Shown: positions 44,133-54,854, numbered from the stretch's first letter. The stretch: DNA of 64,000 nt from Pseudomonas putida W15Oct28 (GCF_000708715.2 NZ_JENB01000024.1:29222-93221), one strand, 5' to 3'. The notes: a model not told the origin generated them from the sequence alone. Translations and numbers: made by a program.

Positions 44133-45539
44133 ATGACCGCAACTTCACCAAAACCACAAGAAGAGCAGCACCTGCAACGCAACCTGACCAACCGCCACAT
44201 CCAGCTGATCGCCATCGGCGGCGCGATCGGTACCGGCCTGTTCATGGGTTCGGGCAAAACCATCAGCCTGGCGGGCCCATCGATCATCTTCGTCTACATG
44301 ATCATCGGCTTCATGCTGTTCTTCGTCATGCGCGCCATGGGCGAGCTGCTGCTGTCGAACCTGAACTACAAATCGTTCATCGACTTCTCCGCCGACCTGC
44401 TCGGCCCCTGGGCCGGTTACTTCACCGGCTGGACCTACTGGTTCTGCTGGGTGGTCACTGGCATCGCCGACGTGGTGGCCATTGCCGCCTACACGCAGTT
44501 CTGGTTCCCCGACCTGCCGCAGTGGATACCGGCGCTGACCTGCGTAGGGCTGCTGCTGTCGCTGAACCTGGTGACGGTAAAAATGTTCGGCGAAATGGAG
44601 TTCTGGTTCGCCCTGGTCAAGATCGTCGCCATCCTTGGCCTGGTCGCTACCGGCCTGTACATGGTCATCACCGGCTTCACCTCGCCCAGCGGGCGCACTG
44701 CACAGCTGGCCAACCTGTGGAATGACGGCGGCATGTTCCCCCATGGGCTGATGGGCTTCTTCGCCGGCTTCCAGATTGCCGTGTTCGCCTTCGTCGGCAT
44801 CGAGCTGGTGGGCACCACCGCCGCCGAAGCGAAAAACCCGGAGCGCACCCTGCCACGGGCGATCAACTCGATCCCGATCCGCATCATCGTGTTCTACGTG
44901 CTGGCACTGATCGCAATCATGGCCGTGACCCCTTGGCGCGACGTGGTACCGGGCAAGAGCCCGTTCGTTGAGTTGTTCGTGCTGGCAGGCCTGCCGGCGG
45001 CGGCCAGTATCATCAACTTTGTGGTACTGACCTCGGCGGCTTCGTCGGCCAACAGCGGCGTGTTCTCCACCAGCCGCATGCTCTTCGGCCTGAGCCAGGA
45101 GGGTGACGCACCCAAGGCCTTCGAGAAACTGTCGAGCCGCTCGGTGCCGGCCAACGGCCTGTACTTCTCCTGCACCTGCCTGCTGCTCGGTGCCGTACTG
45201 ATCTACCTGGTACCGAACGTGGTCGAGGCGTTCACCTTGGTGACTACCGTTTCGGCGGTGCTGTTCATGTTCGTGTGGACGCTGATCCTGCTGTCGTACC
45301 TGAAGTACCGCAAAAACCGCGCGGCGCTGCACCAGGCGTCGAAGTACAAGATGCCGGGCGGGCGCTTCATGTGCTACGTGTGCCTGGTGTTCTTTGCCTT
45401 CATCCTGGTGTTGTTGAGCCTGGAGGCGGATACGCGTTCGGCGCTGGTCGTCACGCCGATCTGGTTTGTATTGCTGGCGGTGACCTATCAGTTTGTACGC
45501 AGCAGGCGCCATCCACGCACGGCTGTGCGTAACGGCTGA
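44133..45539 (+). CDS. Amino acid permease, CycA (D-Ser/D-Ala/Gly)-like
   Basis: An APC-superfamily permease of 468 residues with about twelve helices. The LIAIGGAIGTGLFMGSGK motif and the GIELVGTTAAEAKNPERTLP loop are typical of this family, and the overall sequence resembles CycA. The AGGGA site lies nine bases before the ATG at 44133 but touches the ATG at 44124, so the shorter start is preferred. Substrate cannot be fixed from sequence. It lies upstream of the urea transporter but is separated by a repeat pair. Confidence 0.85.
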   Translation: MTATSPKPQEEQHLQRNLTNRHIQLIAIGGAIGTGLFMGSGKTISLAGPSIIFVYMIIGFMLFFVMRAMGELLLSNLNYKSFIDFSADLLGPWAGYFTGWTYWFCWVVTGIADVVAIAAYTQFWFPDLPQWIPALTCVGLLLSLNLVTVKMFGEMEFWFALVKIVAILGLVATGLYMVITGFTSPSGRTAQLANLWNDGGMFPHGLMGFFAGFQIAVFAFVGIELVGTTAAEAKNPERTLPRAINSIPIRIIVFYVLALIAIMAVTPWRDVVPGKSPFVELFVLAGLPAAASIINFVVLTSAASSANSGVFSTSRMLFGLSQEGDAPKAFEKLSSRSVPANGLYFSCTCLLLGAVLIYLVPNVVEAFTLVTTVSAVLFMFVWTLILLSYLKYRKNRAALHQASKYKMPGGRFMCYVCLVFFAFILVLLSLEADTRSALVVTPIWFVLLAVTYQFVRSRRHPRTAVRNG

Positions 45540-45546
45540 TGGCCTC

Positions 45547-45657
45547 GGGGGCTGCTCTGCAGCCCATCGCGACGCAAGGCCGCTCCCACAAAGGCACGGT
45601 GTACGCCGTCAAATGTGGGAGCGGCCTTGTGTCGCGATGGGCCGCACAGCGGCCCCA
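45547..45657. repeat. Repeat pair between the permease and urtA
   Basis: Inverted GAGCGGCCTTGTGTCGCGAT copies with GGGCTGC/GCAGCCC and GGGCCGC/GCGGCCC hairpins. It follows the permease stop by a few bases. Confidence 0.88.
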
Positions 45658-45750
45658 ATCCTGTGCACACAAATATTCCAGGCACCAACCTGGACCTCGC
45701 AAACGCCCCAACACCTCGCACAACCCCTCTATTACGCCCCTTGCGCCACT

Positions 45751-45766
45751 AGGCACACCCCTTGCA
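45751..45766 (+). promoter_or_regulatory. Sigma54-type (-24/-12) promoter of urtA
   Basis: AGGCACACCCCTTGCA matches the RpoN consensus TGGCACG-N4-TTGCA, with the invariant GG (45752-45753) and GC (45764-45765) spaced by ten bases. It lies 52 bases before the urtA ATG. RpoN with NtrC would place urea uptake under nitrogen limitation, as known for such operons. Confidence 0.75.
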
Positions 45767-45817
45767 ACGCCCCTCCCCGCTTGCCCAACACCATAAAAAA
45801 CTCAGCGGAGAGAGCAC

Positions 45818-47083
45818 ATGAAGCGTCGCAGTCTGATCAAGGCTTTTACCCTCAGCGCATCGATTGCGGCGATGGGCCTGAGCTGGAGTATCCAGGCCGC
45901 CGAGACCATCAAGGTTGGCATCCTGCATTCGCTGTCGGGGACCATGGCCATTTCCGAGACCTCGCTCAAGGACATGGCGCTGATGACCATCGACGAGATC
46001 AACGCCAAAGGTGGCGTGAACGGCAAGATGCTCGAAGCGGTGGTGGTCGACCCCGCCTCCAACTGGCCGCTGTTCGCTGAAAAGAGCCGCCAGCTGCTGA
46101 CCCAGGACAAGGTCGCGGTGGTGTTCGGCTGCTGGACCTCGGTGTCGCGCAAGTCGGTGCTGCCCGTGTTCGAAGAGCTCAACGGCCTGCTGTTCTACCC
46201 GGTGCAGTACGAAGGCGAAGAGATGTCGCCGAACGTGTTCTACACCGGCGCAGCCCCCAACCAGCAGGCCATTCCTGCCGTGGAATACCTGATGAGCGAA
46301 GACGGCGGCAGCGCCAAGCGCTTCTTCCTGCTGGGCACCGACTACGTCTACCCGCGCACCACCAACAAGATCCTGCGCGCCTTCCTGCACAGCAAGGGCG
46401 TCGCCGACAAGGACATCGAAGAGGTCTACACGCCGTTCGGCCACGCCGATTACCAGACCATCGTGGCCAACATCAAGAAGTTCTCTGCCGGCGGCAAGAC
46501 GGCGGTGATTTCCACGGTCAACGGCGACTCCAACGTGCCGTTCTACAAGGAACTGGCCAACCAGGGCCTGAAGGCCACCGACGTACCGGTGGTGGCGTTC
46601 TCGGTGGGCGAAGAAGAGCTGCGCGGTATCGATACCAAGCCGCTGGTGGGCCACTTGGCCGCCTGGAACTACTTCGAGTCGGTGGATAACCCGGTGAACC
46701 AGAAGTTCGTTGCCGACTGGAAGGCCTACGCCAAGGCCAAGGGCCTGCCAGGCGCTGACAAGGCGGTGACCAACGACCCGATGGAGGCCACCTACGTGGG
46801 CATCCACATGTGGGCGCAGGCCGCCGAGAAGGCCAAGTCCACCGATGTCGACAAAGTGCGTGAGGCACTGGCCGGGCAGAGCTTCAAGGCGCCGTCGGGC
46901 TTCACCCTGACCATGGACAAGACCAACCACCACCTGCACAAGCCGGTGATGATCGGCGAGATCCAGGATGACGGGCAGTTCAGTGTGGTGTGGGAAACCG
47001 AGCAACCGCTGCGGGCGCAGCCCTGGAGCCCGTTCATTCCGGGCAATGACAAGCGCCCTGATTACGCCGTGAAAGGTAACTGA
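45818..47083 (+). CDS. urtA: Urea ABC transporter, substrate-binding protein
   Basis: A periplasmic type I binding protein of 421 residues. The signal begins MKRRSLIKAF, with twin arginines, and ends near SIQAAETIK. The mature protein shows KVGILHSLSGTMAISE and VFGCWTSVSRKSVLPVFEE, typical of UrtA rather than of branched-chain amino acid binding proteins. A sigma54-type promoter precedes it. Confidence 0.95.
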   Translation: MKRRSLIKAFTLSASIAAMGLSWSIQAAETIKVGILHSLSGTMAISETSLKDMALMTIDEINAKGGVNGKMLEAVVVDPASNWPLFAEKSRQLLTQDKVAVVFGCWTSVSRKSVLPVFEELNGLLFYPVQYEGEEMSPNVFYTGAAPNQQAIPAVEYLMSEDGGSAKRFFLLGTDYVYPRTTNKILRAFLHSKGVADKDIEEVYTPFGHADYQTIVANIKKFSAGGKTAVISTVNGDSNVPFYKELANQGLKATDVPVVAFSVGEEELRGIDTKPLVGHLAAWNYFESVDNPVNQKFVADWKAYAKAKGLPGADKAVTNDPMEATYVGIHMWAQAAEKAKSTDVDKVREALAGQSFKAPSGFTLTMDKTNHHLHKPVMIGEIQDDGQFSVVWETEQPLRAQPWSPFIPGNDKRPDYAVKGN

Positions 47084-47090
47084 GTGCACT

Positions 47091-47190
47091 GGGGCCGCTA
47101 TGCGGCCCATTCGCGGGCTTGCCCGCTCCCACAGGTCCCCACTGCCCTCTGGACCGGTGAAATACCTGTGGGAGCGGGCAAGCCCGCGAA
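47091..47190. repeat. REP pair inside the urt operon (urtA-urtB)
   Basis: Inverted REP copies (TTCGCGGGCTTGCCCGCTCC and complement) in the 138-base gap. Located between the abundant binding protein and the permease, it could lower downstream expression or protect the urtA part of the mRNA. Confidence 0.9.
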
Positions 47191-47221
47191 GAATCCACCA
47201 CTGTATTCCAGGATTACCCGC

Positions 47222-48709
47222 ATGCTCAGACTCCTGCTCACCCTGCTCCTGCTACTGCCCCTGGCAACCCAGGCCAGCGAGGGCGAATTTTTCCTCACCG
47301 CCAAGCCCGCCGAGCAAGCCCGCCTGCTCGAAGGCTGGGCGGCGCAACCCGATGCCGCACGCCTGCCGCTACTGGACAACCTGCGCCAGGGCCGCATCGC
47401 CGCCGATGACACCCGCAAGGTGCGCCTGAACAACCGCCTGCGTGGCCTGATCGACAATGCCCTGGCCAGCCACCAGTTGCTCAGCGACAACAGCGAAACG
47501 CGCCTGGCCGCTGCCCAGCAACTGCAAAAAAGCGCACAACCCGCGCAAATGGCCTTCCTCGACCGCCGCTTCGCCAGCGAGCCGGATGCCGCCGTGCACA
47601 CCGCCCTCGGCCTGGCCCTGGCCAACCTGCAACTGGGCGCCAGCGAACCAGCGGTACGCCTGGCCGCCGTGCGCCTGCTGGGCGAAACCGGTGACCCGGT
47701 GGCCCGCACCCGCCTTGAAGCGCTGCTGCAACCCGACGCAGAAGCCGACCCGGGCGTGCGCACCGCTGCCGAAACCAGCCTGGCCCAGGTCAAGCGCAAG
47801 CTGCTGGTCGGCGAACTGCTCGGCCAGGCCTTCAGCGGCCTGTCGCTGGGCTCGATCCTGCTGCTGGCGGCGCTGGGCCTTGCCATCACCTTCGGCTTGC
47901 TGGGGGTGATCAACATGGCCCACGGCGAGATGCTGATGCTCGGCGCCTACAGCACCTACATGGTCCAGGTGCTGGTGCAGCGCTACGCCCCGGGCGCCAT
48001 CGAGTTCTACCCGCTGATTGCCCTGCCGGTGGCCTTCGCTGTCAGTGCCGGGGTCGGCATGGCGCTGGAACGCACCGTGATCCGCCACCTGTACGGCCGC
48101 CCGCTGGAAACCCTGCTGGCCACCTGGGGCATCAGCCTGATGCTGATCCAGGCCATCCGCCTGCTGTTCGGCGCGCAGAACGTCGAGGTGAGCAACCCGG
48201 CGTGGCTGTCGGGCGGCATTCAGCTGCTGCCCAACCTGGTGCTGCCGTACAACCGCCTGGTCATCATCGGCTTCGCCCTGGCCGTGGTGCTGCTCACCTG
48301 GCTGCTGCTCAACCGCACGCGGCTGGGCCTGAACGTGCGTGCGGTCACCCAGAACCGCAATATGGCCGCCTGCTGCGGCGTGTCCACCGGGCGCGTCGAC
48401 ATGCTCGCCTTCGGCCTGGGCTCCGGCATCGCCGGGCTCGGCGGCGTGGCCCTGAGCCAGGTCGGCAACGTTGGCCCGGACCTGGGCCAGAGCTACATCA
48501 TCGACTCGTTCCTGGTGGTGGTGCTGGGCGGTGTCGGGCAACTGGCCGGCAGCCTCTGGGCCGCGTTCGGCCTTGGTATCGCCAACAAGCTGCTGGAGCC
48601 GCAGATCGGTGCCGTGCTCGGCAAGATCCTCATCCTTGCGTTGATCATTCTGTTCATCCAGAAGCGCCCGCAAGGCCTGTTCGCCCTCAAGGGACGGGTA
48701 ATCGACTGA
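47222..48709 (+). CDS. urtB: Urea ABC transporter permease UrtB
   Basis: A permease of 495 residues. The ATG at 47222 starts a signal-like sequence (LRLLLTLLLLLPLATQASEG); longer frames run through the REP. Residues about 25-190 form an Ala-rich helical periplasmic extension seen in UrtB. The LivH-like permease follows (LGLAITFGLLGVINMAHGEM). The stop overlaps the urtC ATG by one base. Confidence 0.94.
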   Translation: MLRLLLTLLLLLPLATQASEGEFFLTAKPAEQARLLEGWAAQPDAARLPLLDNLRQGRIAADDTRKVRLNNRLRGLIDNALASHQLLSDNSETRLAAAQQLQKSAQPAQMAFLDRRFASEPDAAVHTALGLALANLQLGASEPAVRLAAVRLLGETGDPVARTRLEALLQPDAEADPGVRTAAETSLAQVKRKLLVGELLGQAFSGLSLGSILLLAALGLAITFGLLGVINMAHGEMLMLGAYSTYMVQVLVQRYAPGAIEFYPLIALPVAFAVSAGVGMALERTVIRHLYGRPLETLLATWGISLMLIQAIRLLFGAQNVEVSNPAWLSGGIQLLPNLVLPYNRLVIIGFALAVVLLTWLLLNRTRLGLNVRAVTQNRNMAACCGVSTGRVDMLAFGLGSGIAGLGGVALSQVGNVGPDLGQSYIIDSFLVVVLGGVGQLAGSLWAAFGLGIANKLLEPQIGAVLGKILILALIILFIQKRPQGLFALKGRVID

Positions 48710-49784
48710 TGAACCAGCCACTGCTTGTCACCGCTACGCAAAAGGCCGGGCCGCGCCTGACCCTGGCCATCGGCGCCCTCGTCGTGCTGCTGTTGCTGGC
48801 CCTGCCGCTGCTGTCACTGCTGCCGGCGGATCACGCCCTGCAGGTGTCGGCCTACACCCTGACCCTGGTCGGCAAGATTCTCTGCTACGCCATCGTCGCC
48901 CTGGCCCTGGACCTGGTCTGGGGCTATGCCGGCCTGCTGTCGCTGGGGCACGGCCTGTTCTTCGCCCTGGGCGGCTACGCCATGGGCATGTACCTGATGC
49001 GCCAGGCGGCCGGTGACGGCCTGCCGGGGTTCATGACCTTCCTGTCATGGACCGAGCTGCCGTGGTACTGGGCAGGTACCCAGCATTTCGCCTGGGCCCT
49101 GTGCCTGGTGGTGCTGGCGCCCGGGCTGCTGGCGCTGGTGTTCGGCTTTTTCGCCTTCCGTTCGCGGATCAAGGGCGTGTACTTCTCGATCATGACCCAG
49201 GCCCTGACCTTCGCCGGCATGCTGCTGTTCTTCCGCAACGAAACCGGCTTTGGCGGCAACAACGGCTTCACCAGCTTCCGCACCATCCTGGGCTTCGACA
49301 TTGCCGCCCAGGGCACCCGCGCGGTGTTGTTCCTGCTCACCGTCGGCCTGCTGCTGGCCAGCCTGTACCTGTGCTGGCGCCTGACCCGCAGCAAGTTCGG
49401 CCGCCTGCTCACCGCCGTGCGTGATGCCGAAAACCGCCTGATGTTCTGCGGCTACGACCCACGCGGCTTCAAGCTGCTGGTGTGGGTGCTCAGCGCCGTG
49501 CTGTGTGGCCTGGCCGGCGCGCTGTACGTGCCACAGGTGGGCATCATCAACCCCAGCGAAATGTCGCCGACCAACTCCATCGAAGCCGCCGTGTGGGTGG
49601 CCCTGGGCGGGCGCGGCACGCTGATCGGCCCGCTGCTCGGCGCCGGCCTGGTCAATGGCATGAAGAGCTGGTTCACCGTGGCCTTCCCGGAGTTCTGGCT
49701 GTTCTTCCTTGGCGCGCTGTTCATCCTCGTCACCCTGTACCTGCCCAAGGGCGTGGTCGGCCTGTTGAAGAAAAGGAGCCAGCC

Positions 49785-49788
<4 letters not shown>
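48709..49788 (+). CDS. urtC: Urea ABC transporter permease UrtC
   Basis: A LivM-like permease of 359 residues with about nine helices. The DLVWGYAGLLSLGHGLFFALGGY segment is the family signature. The start overlaps the urtB stop (TGATG) and the stop overlaps the urtD start (ATGA). Confidence 0.95.
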
Positions 49789-50642
<854 letters not shown>

Positions 50643-50656
50643 ACATGGATACCTGT

Positions 50657-50752
50657 GCCGGCCTCTTCGCGGGCTTGCCCGCTCCCACAAGGCCTCCACA
50701 GGCCTGAGGCTTGCGCTTTACCTGTGGGAGCGGGCAAGCCCGCGAAAGGGCC
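50657..50752. repeat. REP pair inside the urt operon (urtD-urtE)
   Basis: Inverted REP copies (CTCTTCGCGGGCTTGCCCGC and complement) in the 145-base gap between the two ATPase genes, the second REP pair within this operon. Confidence 0.9.
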
Positions 50753-50787
50753 AGCACAGGCACAGCAACTCTTTCAGGAACACTCAC

Positions 50788-51486
50788 ATGCTCAAGATCG
50801 ACACCCTGCACCAGTACTACGGCGGCAGCCACATCCTGCGCGGCCTGTCCTTCGAAGCCAAGGTCGGCGAAGTCACCTGCCTGCTGGGCCGCAACGGTGT
50901 GGGCAAGACCACCCTGCTGCGCTGCCTGATGGGCCTGGTACCGGCCCGTGACGGCAGCATCGAATGGGAAGGCAAACCCATCACCAGCCTCAAACCGCAG
51001 CAACGGGTCCAGGCCGGTATCGCCTATGTACCCCAGGGCCGCGAAATCTTCCCGCGCCTTACCGTCGAGGAAAACCTGCTGATGGGCCTGTCACGCTTCC
51101 CGGCCCGTGAAGCCCGCGAAGTCCCGGCCTTCATCTACGAACTGTTCCCGGTGCTGGAGCAGATGAAGCAGCGCCGTGGCGGCGACCTGTCGGGCGGCCA
51201 GCAGCAACAGCTGGCCATCGGCCGCGCCCTGGCCAGCCGCCCGCGGCTGCTGATTCTGGACGAGCCTACCGAAGGCATCCAGCCCTCGGTGATCAAGGAA
51301 ATCGGTGCCGTCATCCGCCGCCTGGCACAGCGTGGCGACATGGCGATTCTGCTGGTGGAGCAGTTCTACGACTTTGCCGAAGAACTGGCCGACCAGTACC
51401 TGGTCATGGCCCGTGGCGAGATCGTGCAGCACGGCCGTGGCGAAAACATGCAAGCCGAAGGTGTGCGCGGGCTGGTAACCATTTAA
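50788..51486 (+). CDS. urtE: Urea ABC transporter ATPase UrtE
   Basis: An ATPase of 232 residues starting MLKIDTLHQYYGGSHILRG, the UrtE N-terminus. Walker A is GRNGVGKTT, the signature LSGGQQQ, and Walker B LLILDEPTEGI. It completes the five-gene transporter. No urease structural or accessory genes follow in this window. Confidence 0.95.
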   Translation: MLKIDTLHQYYGGSHILRGLSFEAKVGEVTCLLGRNGVGKTTLLRCLMGLVPARDGSIEWEGKPITSLKPQQRVQAGIAYVPQGREIFPRLTVEENLLMGLSRFPAREAREVPAFIYELFPVLEQMKQRRGGDLSGGQQQQLAIGRALASRPRLLILDEPTEGIQPSVIKEIGAVIRRLAQRGDMAILLVEQFYDFAEELADQYLVMARGEIVQHGRGENMQAEGVRGLVTI

Positions 51487-51517
51487 TCTGCGAGCAACCA
51501 CCCTGCGAGACGCTGTC

Positions 51518-52033
51518 ATGAGTTACGAAATCCGCGACGCCCTGCCCACCGACGTGCCGGGCATCCTCGACATCTACAACGACGCAGTGCGCAACACCAC
51601 GGCGATCTGGAACGAAACCCCGGTGGGCCTCGGCAACCGTCAAGCCTGGTTTGAAGCCCGAGCACAGCAGGGGTATCCGATTCTGGTGGCGGTGGATGAG
51701 ACGGGTGTACTGGGGTATGCCTCGTTTGGCGACTGGCGGCCGTTCGAAGGGTTTCGCAACACCGTGGAGCACTCGGTGTATGTCCGTAGCGACCAGCGTG
51801 GCAAAGGGCTGGGGCCGGTGTTGATGGCGGCGCTGGTGGAGCGTGCGCGCAGGTGTGGCAAGCATGTGATGGTAGCGGCCATCGAGAGTGGCAATGCAGC
51901 GTCGGTGCGCCTGCATGAGCGGCTGGGCTTCGTGGTGACCGGGCAGATGCCGCAGGTGGGGGTGAAGTTTGGCCGCTGGCTGGACCTGACCTTCATGCAG
52001 CTGGTGTTGAACCCCGGAGCGGAACCGACCTGA
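51518..52033 (+). CDS. GNAT N-acetyltransferase (phosphinothricin acetyltransferase family)
   Basis: A 171-residue acetyltransferase. EIRDALPTDVPGILDIYNDAV is the family opening, and the acetyl-CoA loop reads SVYVRSDQRGKGLG. The FGDWRPFEGFRNTVEHSVYV segment matches the PAT/MddA type that acetylates methionine sulfoximine and related glutamate analogues. In P. aeruginosa a homologue sits among urease genes, as I recall, which fits its place just after urtE. Confidence 0.88.
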   Translation: MSYEIRDALPTDVPGILDIYNDAVRNTTAIWNETPVGLGNRQAWFEARAQQGYPILVAVDETGVLGYASFGDWRPFEGFRNTVEHSVYVRSDQRGKGLGPVLMAALVERARRCGKHVMVAAIESGNAASVRLHERLGFVVTGQMPQVGVKFGRWLDLTFMQLVLNPGAEPT

Positions 52034-52050
52034 AATTGATGTCGGCTGTG

Positions 52051-52148
52051 CTGGCCTCTTCGCGGGTAAACCCGCTCCCACAGGGACCTCACATGTCTTG
52101 GGCAATGTGGGTTCCCTGTGGGAGCGGGTTTACCCGCGAAGAGGCCGG
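52051..52148. repeat. REP pair between the GNAT gene and cbpM
   Basis: Inverted REP copies (CTCTTCGCGGGTAAACCCGC and complement) between convergent genes, where they may serve as a bidirectional terminator. Confidence 0.9.
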
Positions 52149-52159
52149 GCCTGCAAACC

Positions 52160-52465
52160 TTACATCTGGGTAAACCTGCCCAGCCGCTGGCGCAGCATGT
52201 TGTTCTCGCTGCGCAACTGCTGCACTTCCTGCAACAGCTCCAGCGCCAGCGCCACCCCTTCCCACTCCAGTTCCAGCTCCTGGTGCAGCTTCGCCGCGCG
52301 CTTGGCCACCAACGGCGCCTGATCGTCGAACAACCAGTCCTCAGGCGTTCGCCCGGAGGGTTCGACAATGCCGTGTTCGACGATTTCGATCACGCAGTCC
52401 GCCGTGACATCGGCTTCCTGACACAAGGTACGCATGTCCAGTTGAACGATCAGGGTGCTGCTCAT
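52160..52465 (-). CDS. cbpM: Chaperone modulator CbpM
   Basis: A small MerR-like protein of 101 residues that binds and restrains the co-chaperone CbpA. The ATG at 52463-52465 lies two bases after the cbpA stop; a GTG two codons earlier would overlap it. Family features are LCQEADVTADCVIEIVEHGIVEP and the C-terminal coiled coil LLQEVQQLRSENNMLRQRL. Confidence 0.9.
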   Translation of the reverse strand: MSSTLIVQLDMRTLCQEADVTADCVIEIVEHGIVEPSGRTPEDWLFDDQAPLVAKRAAKLHQELELEWEGVALALELLQEVQQLRSENNMLRQRLGRFTQM

Positions 52466-52467
52466 GA

Positions 52468-53418
52468 TCACTTACTCCATTGTGTCCTCGGGTTGAACGC
52501 CGCTTTCTCGGAAAGCTTGGTCCACAGTTCGCGGGCAGCCTCGTCGGAAGTCGGCGGCATGACCACTTTCAGCTGCGCGTAAAGGTTGCCGCGCTCGCCG
52601 CTCTTGTTGGCCAGGCCCTTGCCCGGTACGCGCAGGCGCTGGCCGCTCTGGCTGTCGGGGCGGATGGTCAGGTTGATCTTGCCTTCCAGGGTCGGTACCG
52701 CAACCTTGGTGCCCAGGGCCGCCTCCCACGGTGCCAGCGGCACGGTGATGATCAGGTCATGGCCTTCGACATCGAACAGCGGGTGCGGTGCCATGCGGAT
52801 GGTCAGGAACAGGTCGCCATTGGCCCCGCCACCGCTGCCCGGCGCGCCCTGGCCCTTGAGGCGAATACGCTCGCCGTCGGTCACACCGGCCGGGATCTTC
52901 ACGTTCAGGGTCTTGGTGGTGAAGCCGGTGCGTTGGCCCAAGGCATTGGTTTGCGGTACCTGGAAGCTGATCTGCTTGGACTCCTTGCTCAGGGTCTCTT
53001 CAAGGAACACCGCCAGTTCAAGCTCCACATCCTGCCCTCGCCTGCCGGCACTGCGTTGCTGCTGCCGGGCGCCACCGAAGGGGTTGCCACCCCGCCCACC
53101 GAAGACCGAGCTGAAGAAGTCGGAGAAGTCGCCGCCCTCGAAGCCGCCACCGCCACGGCTCTCCCAGCCCGGTGGTGCCTGGAACGGCCGGCCATGCTGG
53201 CCGCCGTACTTGCGAATTTCGTCGAACTCGGCACGTTTCTGCGCGTCGCCCAGCACTTCGTAGGCCTCGTTGGCCTCCTTGAACTTGTCCTCGGCGTCGC
53301 GCTCCTTGCTGACATCGGGGTGATACTTGCGCGCAAGCTTGCGGTACGCGGCCTTGATCGCCTTGTCGTCCGCCGTGGGCTCTACGCCGAGTATCTTGTA
53401 ATAGTCTTTGAAGTCCAT
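52468..53418 (-). CDS. cbpA: Curved-DNA-binding / DnaJ-like co-chaperone CbpA
   Basis: A J-domain protein of 316 residues. The ATG at 53416-53418 begins MDFKDYYKILGVEPTADDK, the normal N-terminus; a longer frame is rejected. The HPD motif is in ARKYHPDVSKERD. A Gly/Phe-rich linker (about 75-120) and two C-terminal substrate-binding domains follow; there is no zinc finger. It is divergent from an Hsp70-like gene and paired with cbpM. Confidence 0.95.
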   Translation of the reverse strand: MDFKDYYKILGVEPTADDKAIKAAYRKLARKYHPDVSKERDAEDKFKEANEAYEVLGDAQKRAEFDEIRKYGGQHGRPFQAPPGWESRGGGGFEGGDFSDFFSSVFGGRGGNPFGGARQQQRSAGRRGQDVELELAVFLEETLSKESKQISFQVPQTNALGQRTGFTTKTLNVKIPAGVTDGERIRLKGQGAPGSGGGANGDLFLTIRMAPHPLFDVEGHDLIITVPLAPWEAALGTKVAVPTLEGKINLTIRPDSQSGQRLRVPGKGLANKSGERGNLYAQLKVVMPPTSDEAARELWTKLSEKAAFNPRTQWSK

Positions 53419-53582
53419 CTGTGGATCACCAATGTGAATGTGCGTGTTGCAACAGAAGATAGGGGTCAAGCATAGCCTTTCAAGACCGCCTTGGGTTTGC
53501 GCCATGGCAGACGACTGGTCTTGATTCTGTAGCCAAGTGGCATAAACTGCGCGGCCGTTTTCGCTCCGGAAGCTGATTTCCC

Positions 53583-54854
53583 ATGTCTGACGTATCCCCG
53601 GCCCGCGCCCTGGGCATCGACTTTGGCACCTCCAACTCCACGGTCGGCTGGCACCGGCCTGGCGTGGAGTCGCTGATTGCCCTGGAAGACGGCAAGATCA
53701 CCTTGCCCTCGGTGGTGTTCTTCAATATCGAAGAGCGGCGCCCGGTGTATGGCCGCCTGGCACTGCACGAATACCTGGAAGGCTACGAAGGCCGCCTGAT
53801 GCGCTCGCTAAAGAGCCTGCTGGGCTCCAAGCTGATCAAGCATGACACCAGCGTGCTGGGCAGTGCCCTGCCGTTCAAGGACCTGCTGGGCATGTTCATC
53901 GGCGAGCTGAAAAAGCGCGCCGAGGCCGCCGCTGGCCGTGAATTCGACCAGGTAGTACTGGGCCGCCCGGTGTTCTTCGTCGACGAAGACCCGGCCGCCG
54001 ACCAAGAGGCCGAGGACACCCTGGCCGACGTGGCGCGCAAGATCGGCTTCAAGGATGTGTCGTTCCAGTACGAGCCGATTGCCGCGGCCTTCGACTACGA
54101 GTCGGGCATCAGCCGTGAAGAACTGGTGCTGATTGTGGACATCGGCGGTGGTACTTCGGACTTCACGTTGATCCGCCTGTCGCCCGAGCGCCACCTGATC
54201 GCCGAACGCCAGAGCGATATTCTCGCCACCGGCGGTGTGCACATCGGCGGTACCGACTTCGACAAGCAGCTGAGCCTGCAGGGCGTGATGCCGCTGTTCG
54301 GCTACGGCAGCCGCATGAAAAGCGGCGCATTGATGCCCACCAGCTACCACCTCAACCTGGCCACCTGGCACACCATCAACGCCGTGTATTCGCAAAAGTC
54401 ACAGCTGGCGCTGGGCAGCATGCGCTATGACATCGAGGACAGTTTCGGCATCGACCGCCTGTTCAAGCTGATCGAGCAGCGCGCCGGGCACTGGCTGGCG
54501 ATGGAAGTGGAGGCCAGCAAGATCGAGCTGACCGAGCATGATAGCCGCGACATCGACCTGCGCCGTGTCGAGCCCGAACTGACCGCAGCGCTGACCCGTG
54601 CGCTGTTCGAAGACGCGATCGAAGGCTTGCTGGAGCGCGTGCGCGGTAGCGTGACCGAGCTGCTGGCCAAGGCTGGCGTGAGCGAAAGCCAGGTGGACAC
54701 GGTGTTCTTCACTGGCGGTTCCAGCGGCATTCCGGCGCTGCGCAACAGCGTGTCGGCGATGCTGCCAAATGCGCGGCATGTGGAAGGCAACATCTTTGGC
54801 AGCATTGGTAGCGGCCTGGCCATCGAGGCGCGCAAGCGGTACGGCGCAGCCTGA
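53583..54854 (+). CDS. Hsp70-family protein, YegD-like
   Basis: An ATPase-only Hsp70 relative of 423 residues. The phosphate and adenosine motifs are LGIDFGTSNSTVGW, VDIGGGTSDFTLI and FTGGSSGIPALR. It lacks the beta-sandwich substrate domain and lid of DnaK. Its position next to cbpA suggests cooperation in protein quality control. Its 3' half is overlapped on the opposite strand by the extended AI-2E frame. Confidence 0.9.
   Translation: MSDVSPARALGIDFGTSNSTVGWHRPGVESLIALEDGKITLPSVVFFNIEERRPVYGRLALHEYLEGYEGRLMRSLKSLLGSKLIKHDTSVLGSALPFKDLLGMFIGELKKRAEAAAGREFDQVVLGRPVFFVDEDPAADQEAEDTLADVARKIGFKDVSFQYEPIAAAFDYESGISREELVLIVDIGGGTSDFTLIRLSPERHLIAERQSDILATGGVHIGGTDFDKQLSLQGVMPLFGYGSRMKSGALMPTSYHLNLATWHTINAVYSQKSQLALGSMRYDIEDSFGIDRLFKLIEQRAGHWLAMEVEASKIELTEHDSRDIDLRRVEPELTAALTRALFEDAIEGLLERVRGSVTELLAKAGVSESQVDTVFFTGGSSGIPALRNSVSAMLPNARHVEGNIFGSIGSGLAIEARKRYGAA

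Noticed and set aside
47084..47221. Upstream start for urtB through the REP
   Set aside because: The extra residues are translated REP sequence; the ATG at 47222 begins a proper signal sequence.
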